From Labia minor (lineage: Eukaryota > Arthropoda > Insecta > Dermaptera > Spongiphoridae): 64,000 nt of DNA. A program made the translations under genes and the position numbers. The stretch covers positions 1,821,001-1,885,000 of the forward strand of contig OY720350.1 in assembly GCA_963082975.1 (NCBI GenBank), written 5' to 3'. Shown piece after piece: positions 38,136-51,800 of the stretch. Each line of letters opens with the position of its first letter. Position 1 is the first letter of the stretch. Below the pieces are notes generated by a model. It saw only the letters and a list, made by a program, of their open reading frames with translations. It ran no database searches and had not been told where the DNA came from.

Positions 38136-38575
38136 TTTGCTAATTGATTAATAAAAATGGATCAATCAATAATGCGGCGAGTGTGTGTGAGAACAAAAAA
38201 AAAATTGGAGAGGGTTCTCTCACTCTTTTTCCACTCTTCAATTTTTCTTTATTTTTTTTTTACACGAAAGATGATTGCTTTTCCATCAGCAAAACACAAG
38301 ATATCAACAACGTAGGAATAAATTAACACCATATACAGACATTACTGAAGGGGACACTAAAATGTATGATAGGGGAATTCAAAATGGCAATTTCTCAATT
38401 TCTATCAACATAGAGGTTAACGGAAAAATGACAAGCAAGCAACTGTGCTCTGGCGGCCAAGAATCGAATGAAAGGCCTCTTGCTCACCGATGGAGCGATG
38501 ACAACGACATCAACGGACACAAGAAAAACTAAGAACAACTTGACGCACGCACAATTTACCCTCTCCCCACCCCAA
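38136..38575 (-). promoter_or_regulatory. Presumed dynamin 5' leader and promoter region
   Basis: The 440 bases upstream of the dynamin start are much less AT-rich than DNA beyond 38580, as is common around transcription starts. No TATA or initiator element can be singled out. A plus-strand open frame at 38275-38532 matches nothing known and is not called a gene. An additional upstream noncoding exon is possible. Confidence 0.35.
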
Positions 38576-38579
38576 ATTG

Positions 38580-39328
38580 AGCCTCATAATAATATCTATT
38601 TGAATGAGATTGATATACTTAAATATAAAAAATAAAATTCACCCTATTTTTTCTAAACCAATTTAATTTTTTTGTATGAATTTACAATGATTTTAATATA
38701 CATATTAATAATACTTTATAAATATTAATTAAACAATTAAAAAATAGCTATCAATTTATTTATATAAATTAGTATTATTATATATGAATTTTAGTTCAAG
38801 AATGAAATTTAAATTAAATTATTAAAAAAATTAAAAACAATTATATGAATTTAAATAAACTATCAAATCAGCAATCGAAACATAATAAATTATTATTACT
38901 TATTTATTTTTGTTTTGAGAAAAGAAAGGGGGGGGGGGCGAGAAAAAAGGATGGCAATTTTTTTATTTATAAACTTTCATAAACAAAATTTTTAATTTGA
39001 CGAATATAATTAAGAATAATTTTAGAACGAAAATGTAAAAATGAAGTATTCTTTTACTCCAGATTTATTATTTAATAATACATTTATTTTACTACAAATG
39101 TTGATGAAATTTGATTAATTCATAAATTGATAATCATCATCATTCACTGATCTTAATGATTTAATCAATAGTTTGAAGGAGAGAACCCCATTTAAAGGTT
39201 GACCTTATTGCATTACTTCTCTGTCCCTCTCTCTAGGTCAAGTCTAAATCTATTAAAGATTTATTTTTTAAAATATAAATTAAAATATTTATTTTTATTA
39301 ATAAGATTTTATATTTTTTTTTGTTTAT

Positions 39329-39366
<38 letters not shown>

Positions 39367-40325
39367 TATTAAATAAAAAGTAAAGGGTTAAAAATAAATT
39401 CAAGAGTTTTTTTTTCACTCCAGAATACTATAGTATTCGGCATTGGAGGAAAAGAGAAAAAGAGTGAGAGAGAAAAAGAGAGAAAGAGAATGACCCTCTT
39501 CAACTATACAGCTGACAATGTGACAGAAAATCCGTTCAATAATATTCTAACCTCAAAAGTCATATTCCACCCATTTAATTACATCCAATTTCCACATTTA
39601 AATTCCTTTCTAGTTGTATTTCAATTCCATTTTTCTTTTATATATATATATAGGCAGAGAGAGGAGGGGAGGGGGGATATTACCAAGATCAAGGATCAAA
39701 ACTATGACTAAAACAGAAAAGAAAAAGGTAAATGAAACAAATATTTCAAAAAATAAAATAGAATTAAAACAATGCTTTATTACATATTATATGTAAAACA
39801 TCTAGTTTTGTTTATTCATTGAATTTTTATTATTTTTAATTCTAGGGCATGAGTAAGGTGGGGTTGTGGGAGCGGGAGGAGAGAAAAAAGGGTGAATAGA
39901 TTTGAATTGAACCTTTTTTGAAATATAGAACTGTTTTATAGTTAATTAATAAATATAACAATTCTATAAGAAAATTGTAAACAATGAGGAAAATTATTGA
40001 ATTAATTGATTGGACTTTTAATGTATGAGGTCGGCAGGACGAGGATGAAATGAAAGGCCGAAGCTGGTTTTATTAACGACTGGTTTATTGATATATATAT
40101 ATATATATAGATAGATAATTATCTGTTTGTTGATATTTAGGGAGAGGACAAGATGGGTGGTAGGCGCTCCCATAACTCTTGAGAGAGATTCCTTGCAAGT
40201 GCAAGAGTTGGAGGAAGTGAGTGCTTGATAGGTCTTGTAGCCACTGAAGACAACTCAAGGCGGTTTTCGAGTTTTGGAGAGGATGTCTGTAGGGTAAAGG
40301 AGTGGAGTGAATTGGAATACTAATT
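38580..40325. other. Spacer between dynamin and PP6c
   Basis: AT-rich, with a G run at 38930-38938, (TA)n at 39338-39362 and GA-rich sequence at 39448-39490. Open frames at 39490-39796 and 40085-40420 have no recognisable similarity and look accidental. Confidence 0.5.
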
Positions 40326-40329
40326 GTTC

Positions 40330-40615
40330 CCTCATCTGCCCTATTCTCTGGATTTACTCCCCGAGTAACTATTTCTTGTTTCCAAATCTGAAGAAATGGC
40401 TCGGTGGAAAGAGATTTCACTCTAACGATGAAATCATCTCACAAACAAAAACTTATTTTGATGTTCTCGGCAAATCTTATTTTTTGGAAGGGATAAAAAA
40501 TTGAAAAACGTTGGACGAAGTGTATAGAGCTCAAAGGACGTTGAAAAATAAAATAATTTTTTATCCAAAAACCTGTTTCATTCAAAAAGTCACGGATTTA
40601 TTGACCTGTCCTCGT
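40330..40615 (+). mobile_element. Mariner C-terminal fragment
   Basis: The plus frame near 40333-40504 reads a degraded 'PYSPDL' block followed by 'YFLFPNLKKWLGGKRFHSND' and 'KTYFDVLGKSYFLEGIKN', the C-terminal third of a cecropia-like mariner transposase. Its remaining end frameshifts near 40505. The 5' two thirds are absent. Confidence 0.8.
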
Positions 40616-40980
40616 ATATTAAGGTGACCAATCATCCTCCTTAGGTATAGCCTCTGTCTTTCTTCAAAAAGTGTCCTCCTAACTGTCTTCCTTTTCATTA
40701 TTTTACAACTAATCTGTTTATTTCTTAATTATTTAAAGATACGTGTCGAATAGTTACTCGTACATGTCACTCGTCATGTATTGGTGTAATTCAGCAAAAT
40801 ATGATTATAAAACGAATACACAGGTCACTCTGAGAATAATTAGTAAACATAATTGTGTTGTATTTTTAATATGTTAATAAAATGTTTCATTTATTTTTGT
40901 ATTACTTTCTTCGTAAACTTTTTGTTCTCTTTTTAATTGTAAAAAATTGATCCCCTTATAAGAATGTCAATTATTTAAAT

Positions 40981-41265
40981 CAGTGGTTCTCAAACTTATT
41001 TGGCCAAGCACCCCCTTTCCAGAAAAAAATTTACTCAGCGCCCCCTTGGAAATTAACTTTTTTTAATTTTAATAACAAACAGAAAGATAAATGTACCTAT
41101 TTGCAAAATATTATAAATAAAGGTGTAAATTAGAAACATTGAATTTATGTATCTATTTATTGATCTCAGAATAGAAAAGTATTATACAAATAATTTTCCC
41201 TAAATGCACCTTGTGGCCATCACCGCCCCCCTGGATCGCTCCAGCGCCCACTTTGAGAATTACTG
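40981..41265. mobile_element. hAT-type MITE with exact 8-bp target duplication
   Basis: Ends CAGTGGTTCTCAAACTT and CACTTTGAGAATTACTG are inverted repeats of the classic Charlie/hAT type. ATTTAAAT flanks exactly at 40973-40980 and 41266-41273. The interior has CGCCCCC motifs near both ends and no coding capacity. Confidence 0.9.
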
Positions 41266-41316
41266 ATTTAAATTATTTTAAAATCTCTTTTCTTATATAT
41301 ATATATATTTTAAACA

Positions 41317-41390
41317 AGTAGTTCAGTAATAAAATACTGAAATACTAAACTTGAAGATAAAGGTTCAAATTTCAGCAAGTTAACAAAAAT
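41317..41390 (+). repeat. tRNA-like (SINE-like) sequence, weak
   Basis: GTAGTTCAGTAAT followed about 40 bases later by AAGGTTCAAATTTC resembles the A and B boxes of a tRNA promoter. Stems do not fold into a proper tRNA, so this is at most a degenerate tRNA-derived SINE head. Confidence 0.3.
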
Positions 41391-41974
41391 TGAAAATAAA
41401 ATATAATTTAATTTATAGTTGAATTAAAATAAAATTAAGATAAATAAATGTATAAATTACCTAATATATATAAGCTTACAATTAGATCTCTAGGACCAAT
41501 AAAATAAATTAATATGTAAATTTTAAATGATTGTTTTACTTTAAATCCATAATTATATAATAATTTAATTAATTAATTAAAAAAATTAAACTAATTATTT
41601 ACTAATATTTTTATTATTCTACTCTAAGGCTGAAGGAGGGTGGTTATTGTTAAATAAATATAATCGATACACCACAGAAATATATTATATGTATATATAT
41701 ACCTCATATTATTATTATATATTATATCTCAATATTATTGTCAAATTTTTTTGATTATACGTATATATATATATATATATATAATTAACCATGTAATTAA
41801 ACATAAATTTAAATAAAACCGATAACCAAAATTGGTTCAATGTGAAATTAGAAATGATATTAAAAGGTAGCCTTCTCTTATTCCTTCACTCAGGTGGAGG
41901 TCATTTCAACTAATTTCATTCTTGTTGTATATCTCCTTTATAAATTTTTTTTTAATAAATATATATTATTTAAA

Positions 41975-44900
41975 ATGTCTGATATAGATAAATGGATTGA
42001 CATTGCAAAAGAGTGTAAATACCTTCCAGAAAATGATTTAAAGGTAAGAAGAATCAAGATACATCTCTATTTTACATAAATTAAATATAATTAATGAAAT
42101 AAATTTTACTCTTGACTTGTTTTGTGATTTATATATTTATACTCATAATTTTCTGTTATTTTTTGTATTTCTAGAAATTATGTGATATGGTTTGTGACCT
42201 TTTATTAGAAGAATCAAATATACAACCAGTATCAACGCCTGTTACTGTATGTGGAGATATACATGGGCAGGTATATAAAACCTAACCTAAAATTAAAAAA
42301 CTACACACGAACAACCATTTATATTAATATTATTGTTCATTAATCAACAACAAGATATTAAATATAAATTGATTAATTTATTATATTATCAGATTATAAA
42401 AGTAAATATGATCAATAAAATAATATTGTCAATTAAACATTAAATATAATACATTATTTTATATTATTTCAAATAAAAAAATAAGTTTACATTTTTTGTA
42501 TTCATACATTATATCATATAATTTTGATAATTTGTAGTAAAATTTATAATTCAATGTATTTTATAAATATTCGAATGAAGCGGAAATGTTATTTTTTTAT
42601 TGATATAGATAAAAATACCTGTGAAGAATATTCCGTCAAAAGTCAATTTGATATTTAACCTGGATTCATTTTGAATAAAATCAATTCATAAATATATCTA
42701 TATATAAATTTATAGTTAAGCTAAAAATTTCCTTCTTATAAAATGTCAATTTTGCTTCTCTTTAAATTTTTAAATTTATCTACAAACAACTAAAATATTA
42801 TTAATCATCTAAAGTTGTTGATGACAGAAATATCTTTGAACTAACCAACTAAGAATTAAAAAAATTTTAAATTATTAGATTAGATAGGTATTTTAATGAA
42901 TTTAATTTAAATTCAAAAATAATATGAATTCGAAGCTCAGTATATATATTTGAATATTTATGTGTAGGAGTGTGGGTGTAGTGTCGAGTTTAAAAAAAAA
43001 TATTTTTAAATTTTAATGAAAAAACAATATTAAATCATTTAAATATAAATTATAAAAAGTTATTTTTTTATAAAATCGTATAAAATTTTAATTTTAAAAT
43101 AGTTTATATTAATTATTTTAATTTTTTTTTTTAATTTCAGTTTTACGATTTAGAAGAATTATTCCGCAATGGTGGTCAGGTTCCTGATACAAATTATATT
43201 TTCATGGGTGATTTTGTGGATAGAGGCTACTATAGTTTAGAAACATTTACTAGGCTACTTACATTAAAGGCTAAATGGTCAGATAGGATCACTTTACTCC
43301 GAGGGAATCATGAATCTAGGCAAATCACACAAGTTTATGGATTTTATGGCAAGTTTTCTTTAGTTTTCCTTAATTGTTTTATGAACATTCTTAAAATACT
43401 TAACCCTTCTATCCTCTACTGTTTTTCACTCCCAACACAAAAGATTTTTACTTTCATTATTCAAAGCAAGTATCCTTCGTTTCAAAAAAAAAAAAAATTT
43501 CTTCAAAAACGATAATAATTTTATATTTTCTCACTTTTTATTTTAGATGAATGTCAAAATAAATATGGTAATGCAAATGCTTGGAGGTATTGCTGTCAAG
43601 TTTTTGATCTTCTCACAGTAGCAGCAGTATGTTATTTTTAAAAATATATTTATTAGTGTTTAAATTAATATTAAAGAGTGATAGTTATAAGATTCATGTA
43701 TTTATTATTTTCTTATAGCTTATTGACGAAAAGATACTTTGCGTTCATGGAGGTTTATCACCTGATATTAAGACTTTAGATCAAATAAGAAGTATTGAAA
43801 GAAATCAAGAAATACCACATAAAGGTATTTATAATTAAATAATATAAATAATAATTATTTTATCTAAAATAGAAATTATTTATTATTAGACTGATTGTAA
43901 ACAATTTATTTTTCCAATATGAATTATTTGCCTTTTCTTGGCATTAAGAATGTGTTCTACAAATGTTTAATTTGTTAATTATTTTTTCCTTTAAAATGTC
44001 AACGAAGTGATTTATTTTAAATCTATCAATTTTTTAGTCATATTTACTATATACATAGATTATTATTTTTAATTTGAAATTAAATATAATAATTTTTCAA
44101 GTAATACAATAAAAGTCGATCTAGAGTTGCACAATTAACCAAACATTTTAGCACATTGTTTTAATGCACTATATAAACAGCAAATATTTCAATACTTGAG
44201 AATGGTTATATTACTTTATACATTACCATCAGGACCATCTTAAAACAAGCCTAAAGTTTAATTTAAAAATTTGTAACAATTGTTTCACCAAAGGAATATA
44301 AATGAACAAAAATCAACCACCTTTACAAAAAATTATGCTTTAAAAAGTCAACCAGTTTACTTAATTAAATAAAAAAATACAATATACCTCACAAGATCTT
44401 AGTAAAATACTTAAAGGCCGACCGACGATAGTAAGGGAGGTATTGTTTTACACTTGGACTCGAATTTTACATTGAAATATCATCATCAAAACGAAAAGAA
44501 TTGGAACTTGATAAAAAAAATAGTTGGAAGAGTTTTTATTAAAAAAAAACATTCAAGTTTATATATACTGTCAGTGATTTAAAAATTCTTAGAAATATAA
44601 TCACCCTGCTACATTACAACTGTACTCTATAGATTGTTTTCACTAATTTGACTGATCCATTAGCGTGATTTTTTTAGAGAGCAGAACCAACAAGTATGTT
44701 GGATATGTTAAATACCTCTGACTAGTAAAATACTGGAGGCCTAATTGGAAGCATTTAATTAATTCAAGCATATATTATCATAATTATTAAATTGTATTTG
44801 AGAACAAAGTATTGTATGATTGTTTTTGTTTTTATAGGTGCATTTTGTGATTTAGTATGGTCAGATCCTGAAGATGTTGAAACATGGACCGTAAGTCCAA

Positions 44901-45631
44901 GAGGAGCTGGGTGGCTTTTTGGTGCTAAAGTTACCCATGAATTTATGCTTCTTAATCAATTACAATTAATATGCAGAGCACATCAATTAGTGCATGAAGG
45001 TAAATTTAATGTTTTTTCTAATATTTATAAACATAGCAGTCATAATAAGTATAAATATAATATAAACACCAATTTCATATCCTCCTAATTACTATTTTTA
45101 TTTTCAATTAAAATCATATAAATAAGAAAAATATATTCTTCTCTTAATTCTTTTTTAATTTAACAGTTGGAATTAAAAATGTGAATATAGATGTATTTGA
45201 TGCATTTATAGATTTCATTGCTAGATGCATAGATTGTTTAATTGTAAAATAAAAGTACTATTTGAAAAAAAATAAGCATAATATATCCTTTTAAAATATT
45301 TGATGGTAAAGAAATAATAATGAATTCATGGGGTTCAATTTTTATTTCATTGAATAATGTTATTTATTTAAATTTGTATGTCATTATCCTTATAATTTAA
45401 AACAAACTTAACATTTATTTTCAATTTATTAAATTTCCAGGTTATAAATATATGTTTGATGAGAAATTAGTTACCGTCTGGTCAGCGCCTAATTATTGCT
45501 ATCGTTGTGGCAATATTGCTTCAATTCTTGAGTTTCAAGATGCCAACACAAAAGAGGAAAAATTGTTTCAAGCTGTTCCGGATTCAGAAAGGGTGATACC
45601 ACCTCGAACTACCACGCCCTATTTCTTGTGA
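41975..45631 (+). CDS. PPP6C: Serine/threonine protein phosphatase 6 catalytic subunit
   Basis: Metal-dependent PPP-family phosphatase acting with SAPS-type regulatory subunits in cell-cycle and stress signalling in the cytosol. Exons: 41975-42043, 42175-42270, 43141-43348, 43547-43626, 43719-43824, 44838-44999, 45441-45631, giving 303 residues plus stop, close to the ~305 of animal PP6c. All metal-binding and catalytic motifs are intact: GDIHGQ (about 50-55), GDFVDRG (78-84), GNHE (110-113), 'CVHGGLSPD', and the C-terminal 'PRTTTPYFL', where the final Leu is the methylation site of this group. '[20 protein letters not shown]' at the N-terminus distinguishes it from PP2A and PP4. The third intron has a GC donor (43349-43350); the others are GT-AG. 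Start chosen because the next upstream in-frame codons are AT-rich noncoding. Apparently functional. Confidence 0.97.
42271..43140. other. PP6c intron 2, nothing recognised
   Basis: 870 bp of AT-rich intron without element ends or RNA genes. Confidence 0.7.
43825..44837. other. PP6c intron 5 with repeat fragment
   Basis: AT-rich intron. 44417-44454 (GGCCGACCGACGATAGTAAGGGAGGTATTG) matches the outer end of arm A of the 14.3-kb inverted repeat, a solo end fragment. Nothing else recognised. Confidence 0.7.
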
Positions 45632-45904
45632 TACCACATTCGCTCATACTTGCAAATAGAAAAAAAATATACTTTTTGTGATTTGTGATATTGGGGGTAT
45701 TCATATAAATATATATATAAATTAATTTACATAAAAACAAAAAGCAATTTAAATACATAGACACTGTAATCCAAAAATTGTAAAATTTAAAATTACTTTA
45801 TTTAAAAAATGAAAAGAAAATCAACGTTATTTAAAAGTAAATTTTTAGATCTCAATTACTCATAGCTCATCCAAACAATTACCAAAATAATGAATATTAT
45901 TACT

Positions 45905-45936
<32 letters not shown>

Positions 45937-47538
45937 TATATATAACATTTTTATATTTAACACACTGTTTATAGGAAAATGTCTTTTAATCAATTATTTG
46001 TAATATTTTATTAATTTTATAATCATTATATTACTATTTATAAAATAATATAAAAATCTAAGAGTTACTAAATGATTTTTTCTATTATTGCTTTGCATTT
46101 TTTTTAAATATATTTATTATTATAAGAAATAATGAATTACGGCCAAATTAGTTAAATATTTAGTAATAGTAAATATTATACAAATATAATAATATATTAA
46201 ATTTATTTAATTTTTTTTTTAGTCTATATATTTTAGTACTGTAACCCTCATAAAAAAATCAACTTTTAAAACAAAACTAAACATGTGACTGAATGCCGAC
46301 TAAATTTAATTAATTATATTTATATATAATTAGACCGTTATATTAGATTGGCTACACAGATTATTTTTATTATATTATTTTAAAATTATTGTAAAATTGA
46401 CATAAATAATAATTTAATGTAAATTTGTTATATTTAAAAGAAAAAATATTAAGAGAATAATTAAATAATCATATATATATTATATTTAACACCAATCTTA
46501 AATTTATAAATAATAATAATAATAATAATAATAATATACAAAAATTAAAAATACTTTATTATTTTAATTTTCTAAATATCTGGAGATATCTAAAATAATA
46601 TTCTTAAATATTTATTAATTATTTTTTTATATAATGATTAACATAATTAATAAGGTAAGACTGACCATATTAATTACGTGGCATTCATTGGCAATATCAA
46701 AAGAAATATTTAAAGTATAATGTTTTATTTTTATTTTATTTACCTGAAACAAATATTTTTTTTAAAAAATTACGAGTTTCGCATATCATTTTATTTTTAT
46801 TGTTATATTGTATAGTGTTCATACAATTTTGTGTTAACAGACAATTTAAATAGTATTAAAATTGAATAGAGAAATGAAACATTTAATTTCCACTATGGTC
46901 TACATATTCGGAAAAGTTTTAGAAATTTTTATTTTAATTATTTTTTTAAAATTCATTAAAAAATTTATATTTATATATTTATGATCTAGAAACTAAGTCT
47001 TTTATAATTAAATAATACCACACTTATAAGTTATCATCAATTTAAGTTTTTTGTATAACATTATATATATATATATAAATTATTCATTGAGAATAATACA
47101 TTCAGTTACACATTTCTATATTATGTATTTATTACGTCGACAAACAAACAAACCTAGGAAAAAATATTTATTATTTTAATATTCAAAAAAATTTTAATGA
47201 GGTGGTGTAGAAAGCCTAAACATCAAAAATATTTATTCCCTGTCCCTTTTAAATTAATGCTGACATTTCTGGAGCCAATCGGGTCCTTGAAAGACCTTTA
47301 AATTGATTAAAATTATTTTTTTACCTTTAGTACAAAATTACAGACATCAAAGATCATACCCAAAAATTATATATATACTTAACACAAGATTGAAATATTA
47401 TTAATAATAGTAAGTTATTAAAAATATTAATATCATAAGTCTTAAAAATATAATATTATTAATACAAATGTATTAATTCTTATATGTCCAATTTTAAATG
47501 AATACTAAGACTGAAATACATTTTACAAAAAAAATGAC

Positions 47539-47577
<39 letters not shown>

Positions 47578-47750
47578 TATAGTTATTAAATTGCTCGTTA
47601 AGAATAGATTTTTTCCTGTTATAATTATTTAAATGAATAATAATATGATAAAAAGAATACTAAGCCAATTATTTTATTGCACCTAAATACATATCACTTA
47701 AACTGTTGGAGGATATTAGTATTCCGTGTCCGTTTTGCGAGATTAGTTAT
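45632..47750. other. PP6c 3' flank, AT-rich
   Basis: Presumably begins with the PP6c 3' UTR. A canonical poly(A) signal cannot be singled out because AATAAA-like strings are everywhere. (TA)n runs at 45919-45943 and 47540-47560. No genes seen. Confidence 0.5.
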
Positions 47751-47759
47751 CGAAGAATT

Positions 47760-47913
47760 CACAGTTGTCAAAAACAAACTACTAATCCAAAATGGTTGAT
47801 AATGTCAACATATGAGAAACATGTGTACCAACATAACAAAAAAAAGTTTCGATAATTGAATATAAACAGCCCGCGAAAATTCAAAAATCACCTTTTCTTT
47901 TGAACAGATCTTC
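47760..47913 (-). mobile_element. Solo end of the 34.5-kb mariner family
   Basis: About 150 bp closely matching 35041-35190, the start-side end of the mariner at 34455-35194, including TTGTCAAAAACAAACTACTA and CACCTTTTCTTTTGAACAGA. The rest of the element is missing. Confidence 0.8.
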
Positions 47914-47921
47914 AGTAACAT

Positions 47922-48024
47922 CATCAAACAACTGATTTACAGCGGACTGATGCATGTTAGGACACGTCACCTCTTATATAGGCAGTGATATTGGCGCCAA
48001 TGTTCGTAAATCAGTTGTTTGATA
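47922..48024. repeat. Short inverted repeat
   Basis: CATCAAACAACTGATTTAC (47922-47940) pairs with GTAAATCAGTTGTTTGAT (48006-48023) around a 65-bp loop. It directly follows a mariner end and may be a small foldback element. Confidence 0.7.
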
Positions 48025-48029
48025 AACTT

Positions 48030-48871
48030 AGATGATTAAAAATGCGTTGGATTAATTATTCTTAGTTAATCAATGATTTATGGATTTCTTGTGATCTTTT
48101 TAAATAGTATCTTTTTGGAAATAGAAATGATTATTTATTTATTTATTTATAAATTTCCTTCTCACTAAGAACAATTCGTATGTGTTTCTCTCGTTTCAAA
48201 TATTGGCATTGAAGAAAATTTTTAATCCATACATATTAAATATTAACAAGAACATTATTCGTTTATTTTATTTATGTACATTACATAAAAGTAGGTGGAG
48301 TTTTCTGTTAATTTAAAAATTATTTATTTGGATATAAAACTAACATTTTTGAAAAAAGCATATTTGATTTCTGTAATGCTCTAATTTTATATCTCAATAA
48401 ATAATTTTTAAATTCCCAATATTCATTCAAAAAAAATTTAAAAATGCCTCCCTCGTCGGTCGGTAAAAACGCTCACAAATGTCCAACCTGTCTGCCATCT
48501 CTGCCATCAATAGAGCCGAAAAAAAAATAGCATTGAGTGATTTACAGTGATTTACTCTGTGTATGTATGCTCTGTGGTGGTGTGGGTCTGTGCCTGTGAT
48601 CATTTTTTTTATATATAGTGATTTTATATATGATCTGTGAGTGACATCTTGAAGGCAATTGTTTAACTTAATTAACCGCCAAATCTTATATCTTACTCGC
48701 ATGTCATTTCTTTTCATGACGTATTTGCTAATTTATTTCTTTTTTATAATATTAGAGTGTTAAATTTTTTAATATTCTATAAATTTAGACAAAATCTATT
48801 CCTTTAAATTTTTAATTGATAATATCAATTAATTAAATACAAACTTATATAAGATAATATTAAATAGTGAA
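48030..48871. other. Upstream flank of the orphan gene
   Basis: 48440-48720 is more balanced in composition than its surroundings and may hold the promoter or leader of the gene starting at 48872. The minus-strand open frame 48717-48427 has no recognisable similarity. GTCGGTCGGTAAAA at 48456-48469 echoes the end motif of the 14.3-kb repeat. Confidence 0.3.
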
Positions 48872-51800
48872 ATGGAAGAGAATTTAAGTGATTTAATAAC
48901 AGAAGAATATTTAAATAAAATTACAGCCTATTTAATTTTTAAATCAAATAAATTTGGTAATTTAATTTTAAATTATACTAAAATTTCTTTATTTATTAGT
49001 GAAACCGATTAATGGATTCTACTTTAATACTCTCTTAAAACATTCAAATCTTTTTAATTTATAATATATTTTATTTTTATTGATTCATGCACATGCAATT
49101 AAATAAATAAATATCACAATATTTTTTGACAAAAAACATCAAATATGTCTATATTATTTTTAATTAATCATTATAAATAATAACATTTTTACTTAATTAA
49201 AAAACCAATGTTTTTTTTTATTAATCAGCTTCATATTCAAATATCGTAATTACAACGAATGATAGTAAATTAATTGAATTTTCAAATAAACATATAATAA
49301 ATAAATGCAATCTTGAATTGAAACGAGTGAAAAGTATTAATCTATTTAAAGTATATAATCCAAATACAAGATATTATCTTTTATATGATTCAACGTCACT
49401 TCATATTATATCAACGAAAGATAAACAATTCAAGGTGAAATAAATATTTTTTATTTATTATATTATAAATAAAATATTGATAGGTTGAGAGATTATATTT
49501 GAATTTTTATGATTCTAAAAGTCATTTGTATTTAAATTTAAAAAGATTATTATTATTATTATTATTATTAATTCGAGTTATTGCTGCTGACAAACTTTCA
49601 TCTATCCCGTCTAATTGCAAGTCTTTATTGGGATTAACCTCGGTCGGTCGATGTGAAAAGAGAATTCACTCTAATCCACACGATCTTCCGGATAATCTCC
49701 AGTTGGGAAACTTGCGCACGTTTGTGTCCTTGTATGTGTATACTTCAGGATGTTTATAAGGGAATTTTGTAAATAAAACCACATATTGATATTTGTTATT
49801 GTAAATTTATTCAAAAAAATATAATAAATGTAAATTTATTCAAAAAAATACAATAACAAATATCAATATGTGGTTTTATTTACAAAATTCCCTTATAAAT
49901 AAAAACAGCCACCAAAGCTTTAATAATTTAGCTTCAGGATGTTGTTCGGTGTTCTTGTTGAAGTATGAACCTCTTCTTCAATTTCCATACTTTTTGTATT
50001 GCCAGAGGATTTTCTCATACTTGTCCTTTTTATTTGAATGTGTTCGTCTAATGTTGTATGTCAGAGGAACAGCTATGTCGTTAAGTATCCCTGTGCTGCC
50101 ATTGAGGACGTAAATGAGTTTGTAAATATACCAGGATATTTATAAGCGATGGTCCTGTCTGTCAGTTATATAAACGTGGGTCAAATCGCCAAGTATAAAA
50201 TATATTGAGGCCATGGGGGCGTTGTTGTCCGGCAGCCAACTCGTTAAGAAAGGATTCCTTCATTACCAGGATTAATGGTTTTGCGTATAATTAATGTTAA
50301 TTTTTCAGAATTGGGATTTTGATGGTTCAGTATCGATCAAACAACCAAACAGGTTGTAGAATTTTTAATTCATCAGATTGTGGATGTCCTTATTTCTTCA
50401 AGTGTATGCCATATTCGATTATTCTTGGGCGCGGGTTGATGATACATTATCATCCCACCAAATTTTATTATTATTATACGAGTGTCTTTGTTATTGGCCA
50501 ATCGATATGGATGGATGATAATACCAAGCACACTTTCATCAGGTGAAAAAAGTAGAATGGTGCTTCCATTGGATCTATTATCTCCAGACACAATTGTCGA
50601 GAAGATGCTTAATAGGGACCAGTGTGCTTCCTGTTATACTTTGTTAAACATGTTTTTAAGATAATATAAGATCATTTTTAGCAATTTCTCTTTTGTTATT
50701 AAATTTAATTAACATTCTTAATGTTAATTATTTATTCTTAACAGATGTTAGATATAAATGATAAACAATTCTACTAATCTAGTTTTTTTTTTTTTTTTTT
50801 TTTTTTTATATTTCATTTTGCATTTAGTGATTGAATTTCTAGAAAATATTTCGAAAAATCTATTAAATTTACGATTAATACTTGGAATATATTTTTTTAA
50901 AATTATCTATCCATCTATCTATCTCTTAGGGTGCAATAATTCTATTTCTCCGTAACCATAGAGCTCTTATGTTACATTTGAGTGAAGTTACTTCAATTAA
51001 ATGGTGTAACTACACTTCACTCATGTATTATTGATTACTCATTAATTAAATTAATTTTAATGTTTTTTTTTTAGATTGATAGAAAATATGATTATGTTTA
51101 TAAATTTAAAATTTTTGATTTTTGGAAAAAAAATTTCCCTCAAGTTGGTATTTGGTTTAATAATACCAGTACAACAGATACTCCAGATTTAATAACAATA
51201 TTCCAAGAGGAAATAAAACCTCTGCAAGATTCCATTGCTGATACAATATTCCTTAATAATTGGAGGGTAAATTTGAAATGTTTTTTTCTTTATTACTTTA
51301 CTTTCTATTTAATCCTCCATTTAATATACTTATTTATATATATTATTAGGATTTAGAATTGAAAATAAAGAAAGCTGAAAATGAAATATGTACACAACGT
51401 AAAATTATTTTAGAATCAAGTTTAATATATACAGATAAAATTTTTGAAATGAAAACAAAGTCATTAATTCGTTCAGGATTGGAAGTTTTTGATTATATAA
51501 ATAATAAAGATAAATTAATAAAAAATAAACTTTGTTCTATAATATCTGATGATTTTTTACTTTATCAACATCAGGTAAGCCAAAAAGAATTTAAATACTA
51601 TTGATACCTTTAAAACTAATTATTATTTTTTAGATTAAAAATTTATAATTTTCTTTAATTTCTACGAATTATTTTAAATTATTAAATTAATATATTATAT
51701 TTTTAAATTTAATTTTCTCCTACTCACCATTTGAAATATTCTTTTTTTTTCAATATATTTAATTTTGTTAATATATACAGTGGCGTACCTAAGGGGGGGG

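Noticed and set aside
38275..38532. 85-codon open frame upstream of dynamin
   Set aside because: No similarity, low-complexity composition and location in the presumed 5' leader or promoter make a real gene unlikely.
45155..45252. Additional PP6c exon after TTTAACAG
   Set aside because: Joining 44999 directly to 45441 restores the exact PP6c sequence, so this open stretch is intronic.
49484..49759. Reading the whole 92-codon frame as exon 3 ending at its stop codon
   Set aside because: The second half differs in composition from the gene and leads into a foldback element, while downstream exons 51075-54068 remain in phase; the exon probably ends earlier.
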